In this document: positions 1 through 13,270 of the stretch, one piece after another
Layout of the letters: every line of letters begins with the position of its first letter
Numbering within the stretch: the stretch's first letter is position 1
Source: Proteles cristata cristata
Taxonomy: Eukaryota > Chordata > Mammalia > Carnivora > Hyaenidae
DNA: 64,000 nt
Direction of reading: 5' to 3'
Assembly (NCBI GenBank): GCA_017311185.1
Contig: JAESUZ010004792.1
Location: forward strand, 558,001 to 622,000
Position numbers and translations under genes: made by a program
Notes under the pieces: generated by a model
What the model saw: the letters and a program-made list of their open reading frames with translations, nothing else
What the model was told of the DNA's origin: nothing
Database searches by the model: none

Positions 1-2570
1 AGTGGAGTCCTGTGACATTTCTGTTTCTGATGTTACAGAGACATAACCTTCAAAGCAAAAACAAAACAAAACAAAAACAAAAACACCTTTTTTCAGAAAA
101 TGGAGGATTGACTCCTACCTACTTAGCTGCAGCCAATCCTGTAGGCTTTGAACAAAAGCAAGTTTAACCCAAAAAAGAGGGGTGGTTAACTTACTAGCAG
201 AAATTATTAATGAAAAGGAGGTATAGTGCAATGTATCCTTATGGGTGGGTGGTAAGTAGGGTTAGGCTGGAAGACAGGCAATTATTGTTCATACCCAGGT
301 GCCCTGTGCCTACTCCTTGGGATTTTTGATGTTTCTGAGTCGCATGGCTTGCCCTCTGGTAACTTGGGCATCTGTCTGCCCACAGAGGTGTTTGCCCCAG
401 TAGCTGAAAGTCACTATATAGCACCTCAACACTGGGAAGGTACTCTGGTCTGAAGCAAGAACATTCTTATGGAAAAAGTTCTTTCTCCCTGATCCTTCTT
501 CCTCCACTCACTGCGTGGCTGTCTCATCCTCTGCCTTTCGCTGTCCCTGCACCCTCTTGCTTGGTAGACTACGGCTTCATCTTTATCTCTCCTTGTGTTT
601 GACTTTAAGTGATGCCTAGTTCCACTTTATTCTAACTCTCCTTCCAGCCCTGAGACTTACTCCCTGGCTTCACACTGACTCTGCCATCACTACCAAATGT
701 TCAGTGCAATACAAAAGAGGAACCCTCAAGGAATTTTGAGAGAGTACTTAAGATATTTCGTATGTATCCATTTCTTTGAACAAAATGAAGTCCAATCACA
801 GGCCTACGTGAGAGATCTGCTTCTAACTAACCAAGCCCTATAACCAATATCTGAGAGCCATAACAGACCGATAAGTTACACTGGAGGGCTTTCTCTTCAT
901 CGAAGAAATCTATCACAGCAACTCTTTTCCCAGATGCCATCATCAAGAAACAGCAGGAAAAAAATGTAGTCATGAAGAATTGAAAATAAGGAGGAATAGA
1001 CAATGTAGGGATCATTTATAGGGGAAAAAAGCTATTATGTATCTTTGACTTCTCTCCCATCCTTCTGAACTCTTCCATTTCTTCTGCTATCTTTTTTGGT
1101 ACCTATTTCCCTCCCAGGCACAAAGACTTCAGTAAGATGCATCTGGAAGTCTAACCTGTGGAAATGTCAACAGTTCTTCTCCCTTTAATCTGTAAGTAGA
1201 TATGCCTGCCTGACTTTTATGCTCTGCCCTGGCTAACTGGCTTCCAAAAAAACATCCACTGTTTCTGCAGAACTTGATCATGTCAACACAGCTTCTGATG
1301 CATATGAGTGAGACCCAGGGCTGGGAGTTGGGAACTGAGCAGTTTAAAATCAAAGCTAGATGGTGCAGCCCTACATCTCTGAGAGTCTGCCCATCCAAAG
1401 TTAGTCTCACAGGTCTTCACAGATATTAAAATCTGACGAAAAAATGACTTTCTTACTTCCAAAAAGGAACTTTGCCCTACCTCACCTCAGATGAAATAAA
1501 GATTCAGTATGTGGTTAAGGTTCAAGTGAGCTCTACTCTACTCCAGAGACTGAACTTATAGTCAAGGTCCACTTGCTTTAGCTACTCACAAGACAGCCCA
1601 GTAAGATGGACAGAAAGACTCTTACCAAGTGCAGTGTGCTTAGAGGATTCTTGATCTCGAAGGCCCTTTCCAGAAACGTGGGCCACCTCACCATCTCCAC
1701 TCAAGCTGGGTCTTTTTCTGAGGCTACTAAAACTAAGCATGTTGGGTTAGGGCAGGGTACAAGACAGGTATGTGACTCAGGAGATTACCCCCTTTTTACC
1801 ACACAAGCAACACTACTGAATCAATGGATCTTATTCTAGATTCAGCCTAGTATAGTCTGTGTGGCTTTGTGGGGACCTGAGATGCTGTATAGTTTCCCTG
1901 CATGCCTGGGCAAAGACAAATCTAATCTCTAGGGATTCACTTAATCAGCCCATATGGAGATGAATTAGTTCCCTCTCCAGTATGTGTTTAGGAGAACCAA
2001 AGAGAACTCTTCTTCCCACCAAGTATTTTCATCAACAGCCTGCTCCCAGAAATTCTACTTTAAGTTGTAACAGCACATCTTAGAGGCAGGCATCATTAGC
2101 CCAGGCCTGGCAGTCATAGGGCTGAAGAGCTCTTTTTTGCCTGACTTTAGGCTCCATACTGGAAGGAACTCTTCTCAACCCCATCTGGGTCTCTTTCATC
2201 CTAACTCAAAAAAGCAGAGTTCATGTTCTCAGCTACCAAAGTAGCCCAGCTGAGGAAACATAAAGCACTTACCAGTACTCTTCATGGAAAAAGGAAAAAC
2301 CAACCAAATGTTGCTTTAAGACTAGAGGAGTGAATGCGGGAGTTCCCTGAAATAGGTCTCCGCCTCCAAAACACTTGTCACAGGCAATTTGGTGTATTCT
2401 CTACTGCCAATTATAACCATAACCCATTACAGTCAAAGTAAGACAGAAAATCAGGAGTAAGGAGGTTGACAAAGAAGAAATACTCAGACAGAAGTGGCCA
2501 ACCCAAGAGCTACAATAAGACCGGGCAACTTGAAACTATAAAACATTTCCAAGAGGGCACATCTAGTGTG
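1..2570. other. Unique intronic sequence
   Basis: Non-coding, of ordinary composition. A short AAAAC-type A-rich run sits at 54-86. I recognise no interspersed repeat or gene. Confidence 0.5.
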
Positions 2571-2574
2571 CATT

Positions 2575-2720
2575 TCTTACCATCTTTATGGTCACTCTAA
2601 GAAGTCGGTAAAAAAAAAAAAAAAAAAAGAGGATTTTACAAAGAGGATTGAGTCTTAGAGAGGTTGGACCATTTTCCCAAGGCCATCCAGCTCATAAATG
2701 CAGAAACAAAGCCAGAGATG
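2575..2720 (-). repeat. MIR fragment with internal A-run
   Basis: Degraded antisense MIR core: a GAGGATTTTACAAAG, GAGTCTTAGAGAGGTT and CCCAAGGCCATCCAGCT series that corresponds to the ATGAGGAAACTGAGGC / AGAGAGGTTAAGTAAC / CACACAGCT landmarks. A run of about 19 A (2610-2628) interrupts it. Confidence 0.55.
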
Positions 2721-2729
2721 GTGTCTTTT

Positions 2730-4160
2730 GCTTTCTAGGCCACTGTTTTCGTGCTCTCCCATAAGGTGATGGCAGAGGGCTAATTGTCTACTTCAAAAAT
2801 ACATAATATAAATGAAACAAGGAAAAAGAGAGTCATCCAGGTCGTAATAAAGAAGCTGTCCAGTCTTCATGGACATCATACAAACTAAATTCGTGGCAAC
2901 TGTAAGGCAGTTCCCTTTTACTCCCAAGACGTCCCCCACCCCCCCCAAAAAAAGAGGATAAGGCCCATCAGGGAAAGATGCAGAATCCTGATAGTGGTTT
3001 TCATCATCCTTTCCCATCTGGGCCTCAACCAAAGAGGTATCCACCCCAGTGCCAAGTAAGACTGGGCATTCTCTTCTCCATGGGATAAAGCCAGGGGACT
3101 CCCAAGGAAACTCCAGCTTCTCTTGGAGCCTGTAGGCTGATGGGCTATTTCCATCTGCCACATTCTCTTTTCCAACATTCTCCTTCCTCTCTTTGAGGAG
3201 AATGGGAAATTCCTTGGCACTGGGCTGTGCAGAAGAATAAGGTTGGCTTGTTCAGAGAAGCCAAAGGGCTGTCTTCCTCGAAACAGAAATGCCCATAGGT
3301 GCCTAGCCTCACCATTCTCATGTTTTAGCAATCCTACCATCTTACATATATCATTGCATCCATCCTTGGTCATATCTGGCATATCATTCAACTCTTGCTT
3401 TCCATTCTGCATTTGTCTACTGTTTTGAATCTTTTTCAATTGCACACATCCCTATGTTGTCCATCGTAAACGCAGTGTGATGGTGTAGGAGTGGGGAAGT
3501 AAAAAAACCTACATGTTTTGGTTCTTTCACTCACTAGCATACAGGACAGTTATGATGTACATGGATGTACTTTGTACAGTGCAAATCACCATTTAAACAT
3601 GAATCATTAATATAGAGACTCAGGTATTCTCAGTGTGGGTTTTCTCTTGCTTAGTTCAGAGCAATACTGAATAGATGAGTTTAAAATAGATATTTTGATG
3701 GCATAGTGATAATAAATGCAGGTGCCTTTCATAGTGTGTAGACAAAGCAAGTCAGGTGGACACATGTCTAAAATTCAATATAGTACTACCCTGAGCATAT
3801 CATTCTGCATACTAAGAAACGATTGATTTTGAGACTTCTCCTAGTTCAGTTACAAAGGTCCTTCAAAGTATGAGAAAGCCTCTGAAAAGGACAAGGCTTC
3901 TCTTTTGTTTCTTGACCCCTCACCTCAATCGTTGGGTAAAAGATAGTGTGGAGTTGCCCTGTTCCACGATGTTCTTTGTGCACTAAGATGAGAGAGCTTC
4001 AGGGAAACAGAGTAGTGGCCAGGGTTACAAGTTCATTCTCCAATAGTATACCAGAGAGAGGGACAAAGTTCAGCTCATCCCTTCACTATCATGCTGAAAT
4101 GACACTAGGCAGGCTATAAACACAGGTTATTGAAAATGCTGTGTTCAAAAGTTGCCTCAG
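2730..4160. other. Unique intronic sequence
   Basis: No repeat or gene recognised. The open frames on the minus strand between about 2790 and 3445 show no domain, hydrophobic pattern or conserved start context. Confidence 0.45.
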
Positions 4161-4164
4161 TCAC

Positions 4165-4280
4165 TCTGTGATAATGTGACTGTGAATAAGATAATTAGAC
4201 TCCCTTTGTCTCAGTGTCCTCATCTATAAAATGAAAGGAATGGATTAGATATCTCCAAGGTCCCTCTCAGTTCCAGTAAC
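4165..4280 (+). repeat. MIR-family fragment
   Basis: Sense MIR/MIR3-like core: GTGACTGTGAATAAG, then TCTCAGTGTCCTCATCTA with TAAAATGAAAGG, then GATATCTCCAAGGTCCCTC. Ancient and diverged. Confidence 0.6.
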
Positions 4281-4713
4281 CTTTACTTTTCTAAATAAAT
4301 TAATGTAATTTATCCAAGTGGTTGATCTTAGGGAGTGGTCATGCATTCTTTCCTATCATCATGATAATATTTGTGAACTGGTTGCATCTTCATGTCTAAA
4401 AATCACTCTACAGCCCAATAAGAATTTCTCTAAAATGCCTAGTTTCTTCCAGGAAGAAACAGCCATGGGAAGAATCTATAGTTAACACAACAAGAGCTCT
4501 TTAAAATCCTTCTGATGGATGGGAGGTTGAGTGATGCAGTCTTAAGCTTCCACATTAAACCACTGAGAGGACACCAGTTAAGGAGCTGAGATTATTAGAC
4601 CTCCAGAAATGATGGAATATCCAAAACCAGTCTATTCCTTATTTCATAGTAAGATTGCACCTAAACTGAGAAAGATGTCTTATGAGCAGGAACTTGAGGA
4701 CAGATGTTCTTCT

Positions 4714-4924
4714 TTTTTTTAATGTTGTTATTTATATCTGAGAGAGAGAGAGAGAGAGAGCGTGAGCAGGGGAGAGTCAGAAAAAGAGGGAGACACAGAA
4801 TCTGAAGCAAGTTCCAAGCTAGCTGTCAGCACAGAGCCTGACACGGGGCTCGAACTCACGAACCATGAGATCGTGACCTGAGCTGAAGTCAGACGCTCAA
4901 CCGACTGAGCCACTCAGGCGCCCC
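4714..4924 (-). mobile_element. tRNA-Lys SINE (SINEC, feliform type), antisense
   Basis: The reverse complement begins GGGGCGCCTGAGTGGCTCAG, continues through the pol III B-box region (GGTTCGTGAGTTCGAGCCCC) and the GAGA/CTCT tract, and ends in the A-rich tail (a T-run on the plus strand). Flanking sequences at 4698-4713 and 4926-4941 form an imperfect target duplication (GACAGATgtTCTTCT / GACAGATacTCTTCT). The open frame across it is SINE-derived. Confidence 0.92.
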
Positions 4925-5079
4925 AAAGACAGATACTCTTCTTAATGTTCCTTAAAAGGGCTGCCAGTTTATTGTGGACTAACCTTTAGATTTTATTCTT
5001 CAAACTTATAAGGCACACCTCTGACATTCCTATAAAGGCTCTCAAGTCATCCATGTCTCCCTGTTCCATCCACCACCAG

Positions 5080-5765
5080 CCTTTTTCCATCTGACCTACT
5101 GCATTAGCCTCCCGCTAGCCTACCTCTTCCACATCTGCTCACCTCTAGTCCATTCTGCAAGTGCAACAAGAACAAAAGTCAGAAATATAACTCATAATCT
5201 TCACCCCCAACACAAGAGTCACATCAGTGGTGTTCCATCACTTCCAGAATAAAGAACAAAACTATTAACATGACCTTTGTGGTGGGGTAAGGCGTTGCAT
5301 CTTCCAACTCCTTCTTCGTCCTCTTATCTCATCTTGCACTACACTCCCTACCTCTCCACTTCAGCCCAATAGAATGTCTTCAGTCTCTTTCAACTATGTT
5401 GTCTTCGTGTATCTTGTTCACTCTGCCTCTTCCTCTGCCTCCTCCTTTGGGTTTGGATAATTTTCACTCTGTCCTTCACAGCTCAGTCTAGTTGGCACTT
5501 TCATGGGAAAGGCTTTGCTGGCCTCCCTGGCAAGATCAAGCCCTCCTCATAGGCAATCATAGCATCACACACTTCCCCCTCCAAAGCCTTTTCTCAATTG
5601 TGATTTCGTGACCCTATGGGTATCTATTTGATGCATGTCTGTCTCACCCACTGGACTGTAAACTTCACAAGAGCGGGGACCATAAAGATTTTTGTTTAGG
5701 CATTGCATTCCTAGTGCCTGGCATCTATGCTTGCCATATAGTAATCACTCAATAAATAACATGTC
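5080..5765 (+). repeat. L2 LINE 3' fragment
   Basis: Sense L2 landmarks in order: TTCACTCTGCCTCTTCCTCTG, TTGGATAATTTTCACTCTGTCC, CTGTCTCACCCACTGGACTGTAAACTTC, CAAGAGCGGGGACC, CCTAGTGCCTGGCAT and CACTCAATAAATAA. The body is diverged and 5' truncated. Confidence 0.75.
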
Positions 5766-5769
5766 AAAT

Positions 5770-6560
5770 AAGTTAATGTGCTTGGCACTTCCATGTGGAT
5801 AATGCAAGATCCTTGCTGTTCCAAATCCACAGCCATGAAACAGCAAGTCTGAAATAAGCAAGCCTACAAAAAATGACTGGATACAAGGAATGAGAAGGGC
5901 CCTTTTCAATTTGTTCTGATTCGTTGAACCCCTTTTTTACCTTTTCCATAAGAACATCAACTCATTTAAGTTTCAATTGCTCAAGCACAACTCACTCCTC
6001 CACTATTAGCATTTTCCTATCTGTAACTCAACATCTTACTTCTTGTGAACAACACAATTCCGCCTTGTATTTGTACAGTGTATACTTGTTGGTGCCATGA
6101 ATATGACTCAGTTTCAAATAATTTGGGCCATGTCAACAGATACCCTAATTAAATCTGCTAAGTAATTTGGGTTTGCATTAAAGCAAGAGCCCACATCAGG
6201 ACCCACATCTGTGTTTACAAAACGACTTTCACTGTCAGTCGTGTCTGTCGCAACATGTGATGTGAGATCTGAAAACATGCAGCTCCAGCTCCGAGCTGCT
6301 GCGTGTTTGGTTGGTAGCTTGGAGCTGGTGTTTATTGACAAGCATGAACACTGGAGTGAGTAATCATTATAAGCATTCTTTGTGCATTTCTATCTTCCAT
6401 TAGCAGAGCACATCTAGATGCCTCTCCTCACACTACAGACGGGAAAGCGGATGGGTAGGCTGAGACCCAGGGTCCCCAATGCCTGTGAGTATTCAGTAGA
6501 ATGCAACAGAATGATAGAATAGGTAATCTGACACTTGGTATTTGTGTGACCTTGGCTGAT
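5770..6560. other. Unique intronic sequence
   Basis: No gene or clear repeat recognised. Confidence 0.4.
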
Positions 6561-6564
6561 TACG

Positions 6565-7150
6565 TGTTCATTTGTCCATTCAATTCATCTACTCACTCAT
6601 TTAATCAACAAATACTTTTGGAGCACTTGTTTAATACCTGCCACTGTGTTAGGCACTGAGGATATGCGGGAGAACAAAACAGGTATGTTCCTTACCTTTA
6701 TGAACCATGGTCTAGAAAGGAAAAGAGACATAAAACAAAGAATTACTTTAAACTATATGGACTCACAGTGTTAGAAAGAAGACACCTGGTATCATGGATT
6801 TGCATAAATAAAGAGGGAGATCTAACCTTGTGCAGAGCATGGAGAATGCTCTGCTTTCCTGGGAGGCAATATTTAAGCTGAGCCCTGAAGGATGGAATGG
6901 AAGTTTAGCCAGAAACAACATGGTAAGAGGATCAGAATATTCCAGACTCAGGTAACCTCACAGATGAAGCCCTTGAAGAAAGAAAGAATATGGTGTGTTT
7001 GGGGGAATTGAGCAACTCCAGAGTGATTAGAGCCACCAGCTGGGAGAGGAGAGAGGTGTGAGATGAGATTAAATGAGAACCACGGCCAGTTGTGGCCAGT
7101 GGCCTATGTGGAGTACCTTGGACTCTATTCTAAAGGCAACCAGAAGTCTA
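6565..7150 (-). repeat. L2 LINE 3' fragment, antisense
   Basis: Begins with the L2 3' end in reverse (CATTTAATCAACAAATACTTTTGG, then TGTGTTAGGCACTGAGGATA) and continues through GAGCCCTGAAGGATGGAATGG and ATTCCAGACTCAGG. The last part, to about 7150, is weaker. Confidence 0.7.
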
Positions 7151-7159
7151 ACTAGTGTT

Positions 7160-8026
7160 ACAAGCAAAACAAAGATCAGACAGGCAACATCTGCCTGACC
7201 CATGTCATGATGACTTTGAGAAACAAATGAGGCCAAAGATAAATTTTCCAGGTAAACCATAAAGCATGAGACCATCATTATTCTTAATGTAACCACTAAG
7301 CAAACTCCCACGAATGGTATAGCTTGTGAAAATTCCCTGGGAATAAAGGTTCAAAAATGACCACTCGGGGCATTTCAGAGATTCTGTCTCTTGAAATGCC
7401 AAACATGCTGGTTTTCTCCATGTTGGATTTGAGTGTGTCATTCGGCTATTACTTATCATCCACCACCAACATACAAGCAGCCATTCCAATCAATGGCCTG
7501 TGTCCTAATGCATCGATTCATCTTGGCCTTTCCAGGGGTCTCTCTGCACAGCGTCTCTGCTCATTAAAGAGAATGTGCCTGCATCATAATGATAATGCTC
7601 TGCACTTACCCAGCACATTGCCCAGGGGTGTCTCAAAGCATTTTGCAAACATTTAATTAAGTTAGTCTAGTGACTGCAGGCAAGTCCCTAGCGTCTCAGC
7701 ACCAAGAGGTCTGGGTAGAAGAGAGGTGCTAGCAAACAGGTGCCAGGCCTGCCTCCAGCACCAGCTCTGGGGCACAGGGGCCAGGAGGTCAATGTGCAGG
7801 GGAGCTCGGCATCACCAGGGGAAGCACCCACACATCTTGGTCATGGCTGTATCTGGTAGAGATAACCTGTAGGCTCCCTGCCATAGGTGCCCACAGGAAG
7901 GGCATCAATGTCTGGAGGCCACAGCAGGGAGTTCTGGAAAGGCAGAGATAGAAGTCAAGAGGAAGTGGTTTGCTTTCTTTAAGAAGTTATGTATATGATT
8001 TTAAGGGTAGCTAAACTCTTCATCTG

Positions 8027-8028
<2 letters not shown>
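7160..8028. other. Mostly unique intronic sequence
   Basis: No gene seen. A short stretch around 7590-7660 (TAATGATAATGCTCTGCACTT ... CAAAGCATTTTGCAAACATTT) looks like an old repeat that I cannot name. Confidence 0.35.

Positions 8029-8067
<39 letters not shown>
8029..8067. repeat. (TG)n microsatellite
   Basis: About 19.5 uninterrupted TG units, likely length-polymorphic. Confidence 0.97.
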
Positions 8068-8068
<1 letters not shown>

Positions 8069-11000
8069 GACATGAGGAAGGAAGGGTGAAGAGAGGGGGC
8101 AATGTGAGTCTCACACCTCCAGGAAGGCAATAGTAAGCAAATTGTCTTAAAGTTTTTCTCTGGTTATAGGACTGCATTTTGCTGTATTCTCAGAAGTACT
8201 TTCCATTTTGCCCCAAGCCCTATATAAACCGCAGGTTTGGAGTACAGAGCAAAGTGGTATAGGAATCTGGTAAATGGAACAATACCCATACTCCACTGTG
8301 TTACCACCTCCCTGCCCTTCAGGGAAAGGCTGAGGTAACCAAGGCTTCACAGATTAAGAAACAAAGCTCAAGCCTCCACGTCCCACTAAGAGAATAAAAA
8401 GGCAAGAGGGACAAATGTCCCTAGGAGCTTGGTGTCTATAGTAGGGTCAGAAAGAGTGGGACAGTGGAGCAGAGCCACCCCAAGGTGATACCAGCCTGTT
8501 TGCTGCCTCTGAGTGCCTGCCCAGCCCTGTGTCTGGAAGGTGTCACTCGGCATCCAGAGGTGCCATCCACCACTTCTGACAGCCCAGCTTGTCAGCAGCC
8601 ACAGGCCATCTGTGGGCTGACACTTGAGTTCACTGACAGGAATAGCCAGGCTTTGCTTTCCCTCTGTCCTCTCTCCCTAGCTCTAGCCAGCTGCAAGCAG
8701 ATGGCAGCAGGCCATGGGCCCCTATTTAGTGAGTCAGGGACAGAAAACCCATAGCACAGGACCATGGTGATGGGGCTTCTGGAGTGGCACTGTCCAGTGC
8801 TGATGAACAAGTCCACATCCATAGCACTCCACCAAAAATATTGCCAAGCAATGTTTTGGGAGACCATGGGAGCCATGTCTACTGCCCTAGTTTTCAATGC
8901 AGAAAAACCAAGGCCTGGGAAGCTCAAGGTCAGAATGCATATCTCATTAAGAGTCCAAAAGGAGAATGCTGAATAATTTCCTGTTTTACTGGACCTGTGT
9001 TTCTTGGGGTAGGAGAACATCTCACTTAATAGATTTTGTTTAATTAGAACCTGTCTTACTGGGTAAATGGATAGATGAATTACGTTCCTCTAATTTTCAT
9101 TGCTGTGGTAAAGCCCTGTGTGAGCTGGTATGGGCCAGGCTTGTCTTCCTCCTCCAGCAATACAGAGCGTTATCTCCTTCTGTGCGCAAGCCTCTTTTTG
9201 CCCTATTGCTAGGAAACCAGAATGAGATATTTTGTTTTTATTTTTAATGATAAAAATTCAGACTTGTTCTGCTTGTTTTCATCTAAAAACTTACACTTTT
9301 GGCTACTCTGTCCAACTGGAACAAGAAGCATACGGCACTGGAACCCATTCCACAGATTGGTAGGCTGAGACTTCGAGAGAATACCTTAAGCCAAAGAAAC
9401 CTCCAAGAGCTCTCAGCCCTCTGCTTTTCGCACCTTGGGAGCTTGGGCAGTCCCACCTCGTGATACGTGCACTCTTCCCCATAAAACTCTGACACAGGTT
9501 TGACACAGTGAGGCATTAGGTGTATCAGTCAGTGGCTGACATGGGAAGCCCTGGTCCAGAGCTGCTAAATAACAAATGCAGGCAAGTGTCAACTGTCTCA
9601 GGAATTTTCTTCTATAATTTTCCAGGCTACTGAGACATGGCAGAGGGTTCTAAGAATGAGAGAAAGCACAGAGCAGACAGGATTGAGGCAACATGCTAGG
9701 ACCCCAAGCCACTCAGGATCTCTGATTAATCTCAGGTTGAACAACGCTGCCTGGCTCCAGGCTACTGAAAAAGCCATCTTTATGAGGCTGCCGACACCTG
9801 TCTCCTCCTCAGACCTGCTATTGCCAGTGGGCCAGTGCTGAGTGCTGACAGCGTGTAGTCTGACCTTATTAACATGCCCATCATTTGTAAGGGATTGAGA
9901 GCCACAGGGTAGGCTGGGGAAGAGAGGCATAAATCTATGATTGATAAAAGGATGATGAGGTCTTGATCATAACTGGATCCTCAGCCCTTGGTCATATCTC
10001 ATTTGTAGTGAGTCTAGAGCTGGGATTCTCCCAATGGCAAAGGGTTCTCCTAGTTGGTCTCTCAGGCAAATCAGGCAGTCTTAGCCGACTCCTCAACTCT
10101 GTGCTGGTGATGGGGTAAGGGATGCAGAAAGAATTCACAGAAACTTGGCTGTAGAGCCCACCCCAGGACTCACCCCAAAGCTAAGCATTACAGCCCAAAG
10201 AGCCCAAGGCTCAGGGCACTTCCCTGAAGGGAGATGGAAGAAGCACATGTGCTGGGAAAAGAAGAACTCTATACCTCACACAACTATGTATCCAAATCCA
10301 GGGCTTTCAGGCCAAGCCTGATTAAGTAATGAAAGATGGGGCTGTGGGCTGGAAGAATCCAGGCTGACAGAACTGTGCATGACCAGGTAGTCGAGGACGC
10401 GTCACAGTTAACTTCCCTGCTTAAAGTCACAGCACAGAAGCCACAAGCAGGATGGGGTAGAAGAGAAGGGGGCCAACCAAGAGGTCTGAACTTGAGAAAA
10501 GAGAGGCTGTGCTGTGCTCCAGGGAACTGAGCCTTGGCCACTAAATGTAGCAACACCTCCTCACCCTCAGCCCCACGCCATCCGGCCATTTCTCACAGCT
10601 GAAGGGAAAAGGCAGGCAGAAGGGGTTTCTACAAGAGCACTGCAGGTCATAGACATATAGGTTTTAAACTGCAGTCCGAGTGGGTTTACAGTGCTTCGGA
10701 AGGTTCTGCATGATTGTTAAAGATGCAAGTCTGAGATGGGGGCAGGGAGCCGGTATTTTAATCCCTTTCCTCCACCCCACCCCCATCCCGTGATTCAGAT
10801 GCAAATCTGCTTTCTTCCAGGTTTCTTCTGACTTGCTTCCCCCAGTTACTCATCTTTCCACAAAGTCCCCAGACCTAAGATCAAAAAGGCTACCTGCACA
10901 GACCCATCTCTCCTCCTACCTAGGACCACAAAAGCTCATGGTCTCAGAAACAGTTTGAACCCTGGAGTGACACTTAAACTGTCCACCTAGGACCCCTCCC

Positions 11001-13055
11001 CATCCTGGGTGGGGGTTCGTTATAGTTTCCACTTGTTACTGTCTTTCCCATCCCAGAGAGGAAGCCTAGAAAAGCAATTTGTGACCATCGGTCTCCCCCT
11101 GGAAGGCACCAAGAAACAACAGCATTAGCTGTAAAATTATTCTGGAATGGAAACATGTTTACCAAGAAATAGAAAGCTGCAGAATAAAATGGCATCGAGG
11201 CCTAACCAGGTCAGGGTTTCATTATTACATTAGCCTCTGTCTTTAGACGCAGGAAAAGTAAATGGCTAACGAGCTGGTATTAACCCTGATGGGAGAAAGA
11301 GCATCATGTGAAACAAAGAAAAAGAAAAGTCTAAAATCCTAATGAAGGAAGTAAGAGAAGCGAGGAGGAAGTGCAAGTAAGCCGTTTCTGCTCATCAGAA
11401 CTTTTGGGGACAGCCAGGTTTCGTTTCCCACAGGAATCCTTCATGAAGTGATGTTTTCCTTCTCTCCACATACGCTTCCCAAAGCCAACTTTTCCTCCTG
11501 CCTGTGAGACCTCTCAGGCCAGGCTCCTGGCACAATCAGCATACGAGGCAGCCTCCACGCAGGACTGACACTAGCCTCTCCCTTGGGCCCTGCTTTTGCT
11601 CTGAGTCCACCACACTTTATTCCAGGGAGAGCTGAAGGGGCTCAGAGGTCAGGGTCACTCCCTTGAGCATAGCTGGCTTACGGCAGCTACTCCAGCAAGC
11701 CAAGCCAACACTCCCCACCCATGGAGTGGAGCTGCGTTTTTGGGTACCATGGGACCTCTAGAGGGAGGTATCACCCTGATTCCTTCAGGGTGCACTGCAA
11801 TGCAGCTTCAGCTGACTATGACTCGCCCCCTCCACTTTTGAGGTGTAATTTTCTGATTCCTGCCAGAAAGAGCAAACCCACAGCCCAGAGCACTTGGGGG
11901 TGAAGGTCCTGAGCTCTGCTGCTCTGCCTGCCTGGGTCCCAGCTCCGCGGGAAGAGGGTGATCTGGCACAAGGAGGCCCTACTAGCTGCCAGCCAGTCAG
12001 GGACTTGCTCACACAGGAAAGTTTGTCTTCTCACACTGTGGACCCAAAGCGCCCACCTGGCTCCCTCTACCAGGCTGGAGCAGGTACTGAGTATTCCTTC
12101 CCTGCCCTGCCTTTCCCCCTGAACCCTGTCTGGCCAACCCCTCCCCACCCCCACCCCCCTCCCCAGGCTTGAATCTAGAAGGACAAATTCCGGCACTCTT
12201 AACTTCACAGCCTAAAACAGCCAGGAACATGGTTATGCAGAGCTCACCTCTGCTACAAAAAATACAATTTAAAAAAAAATTTAGAAATCATCATACAAGG
12301 AATTTCTTCTTTTTTTAAAAAAGTCACTCCTCCCTTCTTTGTCCCCAGTAAACTTTATTTTTTCAAATTTCACTTTGGTAGCTTAGAAATACTTAGGGCT
12401 TTCATTTCTTGAGAATAAAAATCAAAACCAAGTGATTCTGAATATAAACACATAAAATGATATGTTCTACTTATATCAGGGTATGTAAGGATTAAGAATC
12501 TCAGGATTTGTGTCTGTGTATATATGTCTGGGATTTTACTCTTAAGTGAATGTTTACCTAAATGCATACCTCAATTTGGGGGAAAAAAGGAAAAGAAAAT
12601 CGTTACTGGGTTGGGGGGTTAGTATGGAAACCCCACAGACCCTATGATGCTGCCAAAAACCTTGGCAAGCATAACCGGTCCCTTCAGCATTGTTTGAAGG
12701 ATGCCTGCAGGCATTCAGTTGTCTGCTTGCGAATGGCACGCGTGCAATTATCAAATCTATTAAAACGTGTTGGGTTTTGCAACACTTCCACTAAGCTTAT
12801 TCTGGTAAGATTGCAGCATCTTACCTGTGTCACTGCAGATTTGTTTTCCCCAAACAAGTAACTGCCGTGAGAGCTAGGATCACATCTAAATCATTAGATA
12901 AGGTAGGGAAGGTGCTGAGGAGAATCAGGTAAATCGTATTTCCAGCCTTCCCCATGAGAACATTTCCAAATTCTGCCAAGGGAAATTCACGTTTCCCAGG
13001 TGAGGAGTAGGAGGAGACAGGGAGAAGACTGGATTCCAAAGGCATAATCTGCCCA
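8068..13055. other. Repeat-poor intronic sequence next to the OPCML first exon
   Basis: Nearly 5 kb with no recognisable young repeat, LINE or LTR, only short A/T runs (for example around 12270-12320) and a C-rich run at 12139-12165. None of the open frames (for example 8592-9020, 9598-9930, 11816-12208) shows a domain. The low repeat load beside a promoter is compatible with regulatory constraint but does not prove it. Confidence 0.4.
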
Positions 13056-13059
13056 TTTG

Positions 13060-13270
13060 GTGGAAGGGTAAAGAAAGGGGGTGAGGTGGTAGACAAGAAA
13101 TACAGGAGCAGGGGAAGGGGGTGGCAGGATTTTGGAGGAAGGGAGGGAGGAAGGGGTGGAGGGAGAGGAGTGGAGAGAAAAGAGACAGGAAGAGAGAGAG
13201 GAAAAAACAGAGATATGGGAGGTAGAGAGGTGGAGACTGATTCAGAATCAGAGAGACACCAGATGAGGAG
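13060..13270. repeat. GA-rich purine tract (pyrimidine-rich on the OPCML sense strand)
   Basis: Plus strand is almost all A/G for about 200 bp (GGAGGAAGGGAGGGAGGAAGG, GAAGAGAGAGAGG and similar units). It lies 410-620 nt downstream of the donor, so in the nascent transcript it is a long CU tract. Low complexity explains the open frames crossing it on both strands. Confidence 0.8.

Noticed and set aside
2918..3445. 175-aa minus-strand open frame
   Set aside because: No domain, no signal or membrane pattern, overlapped by another frame; compatible with chance in non-coding DNA.
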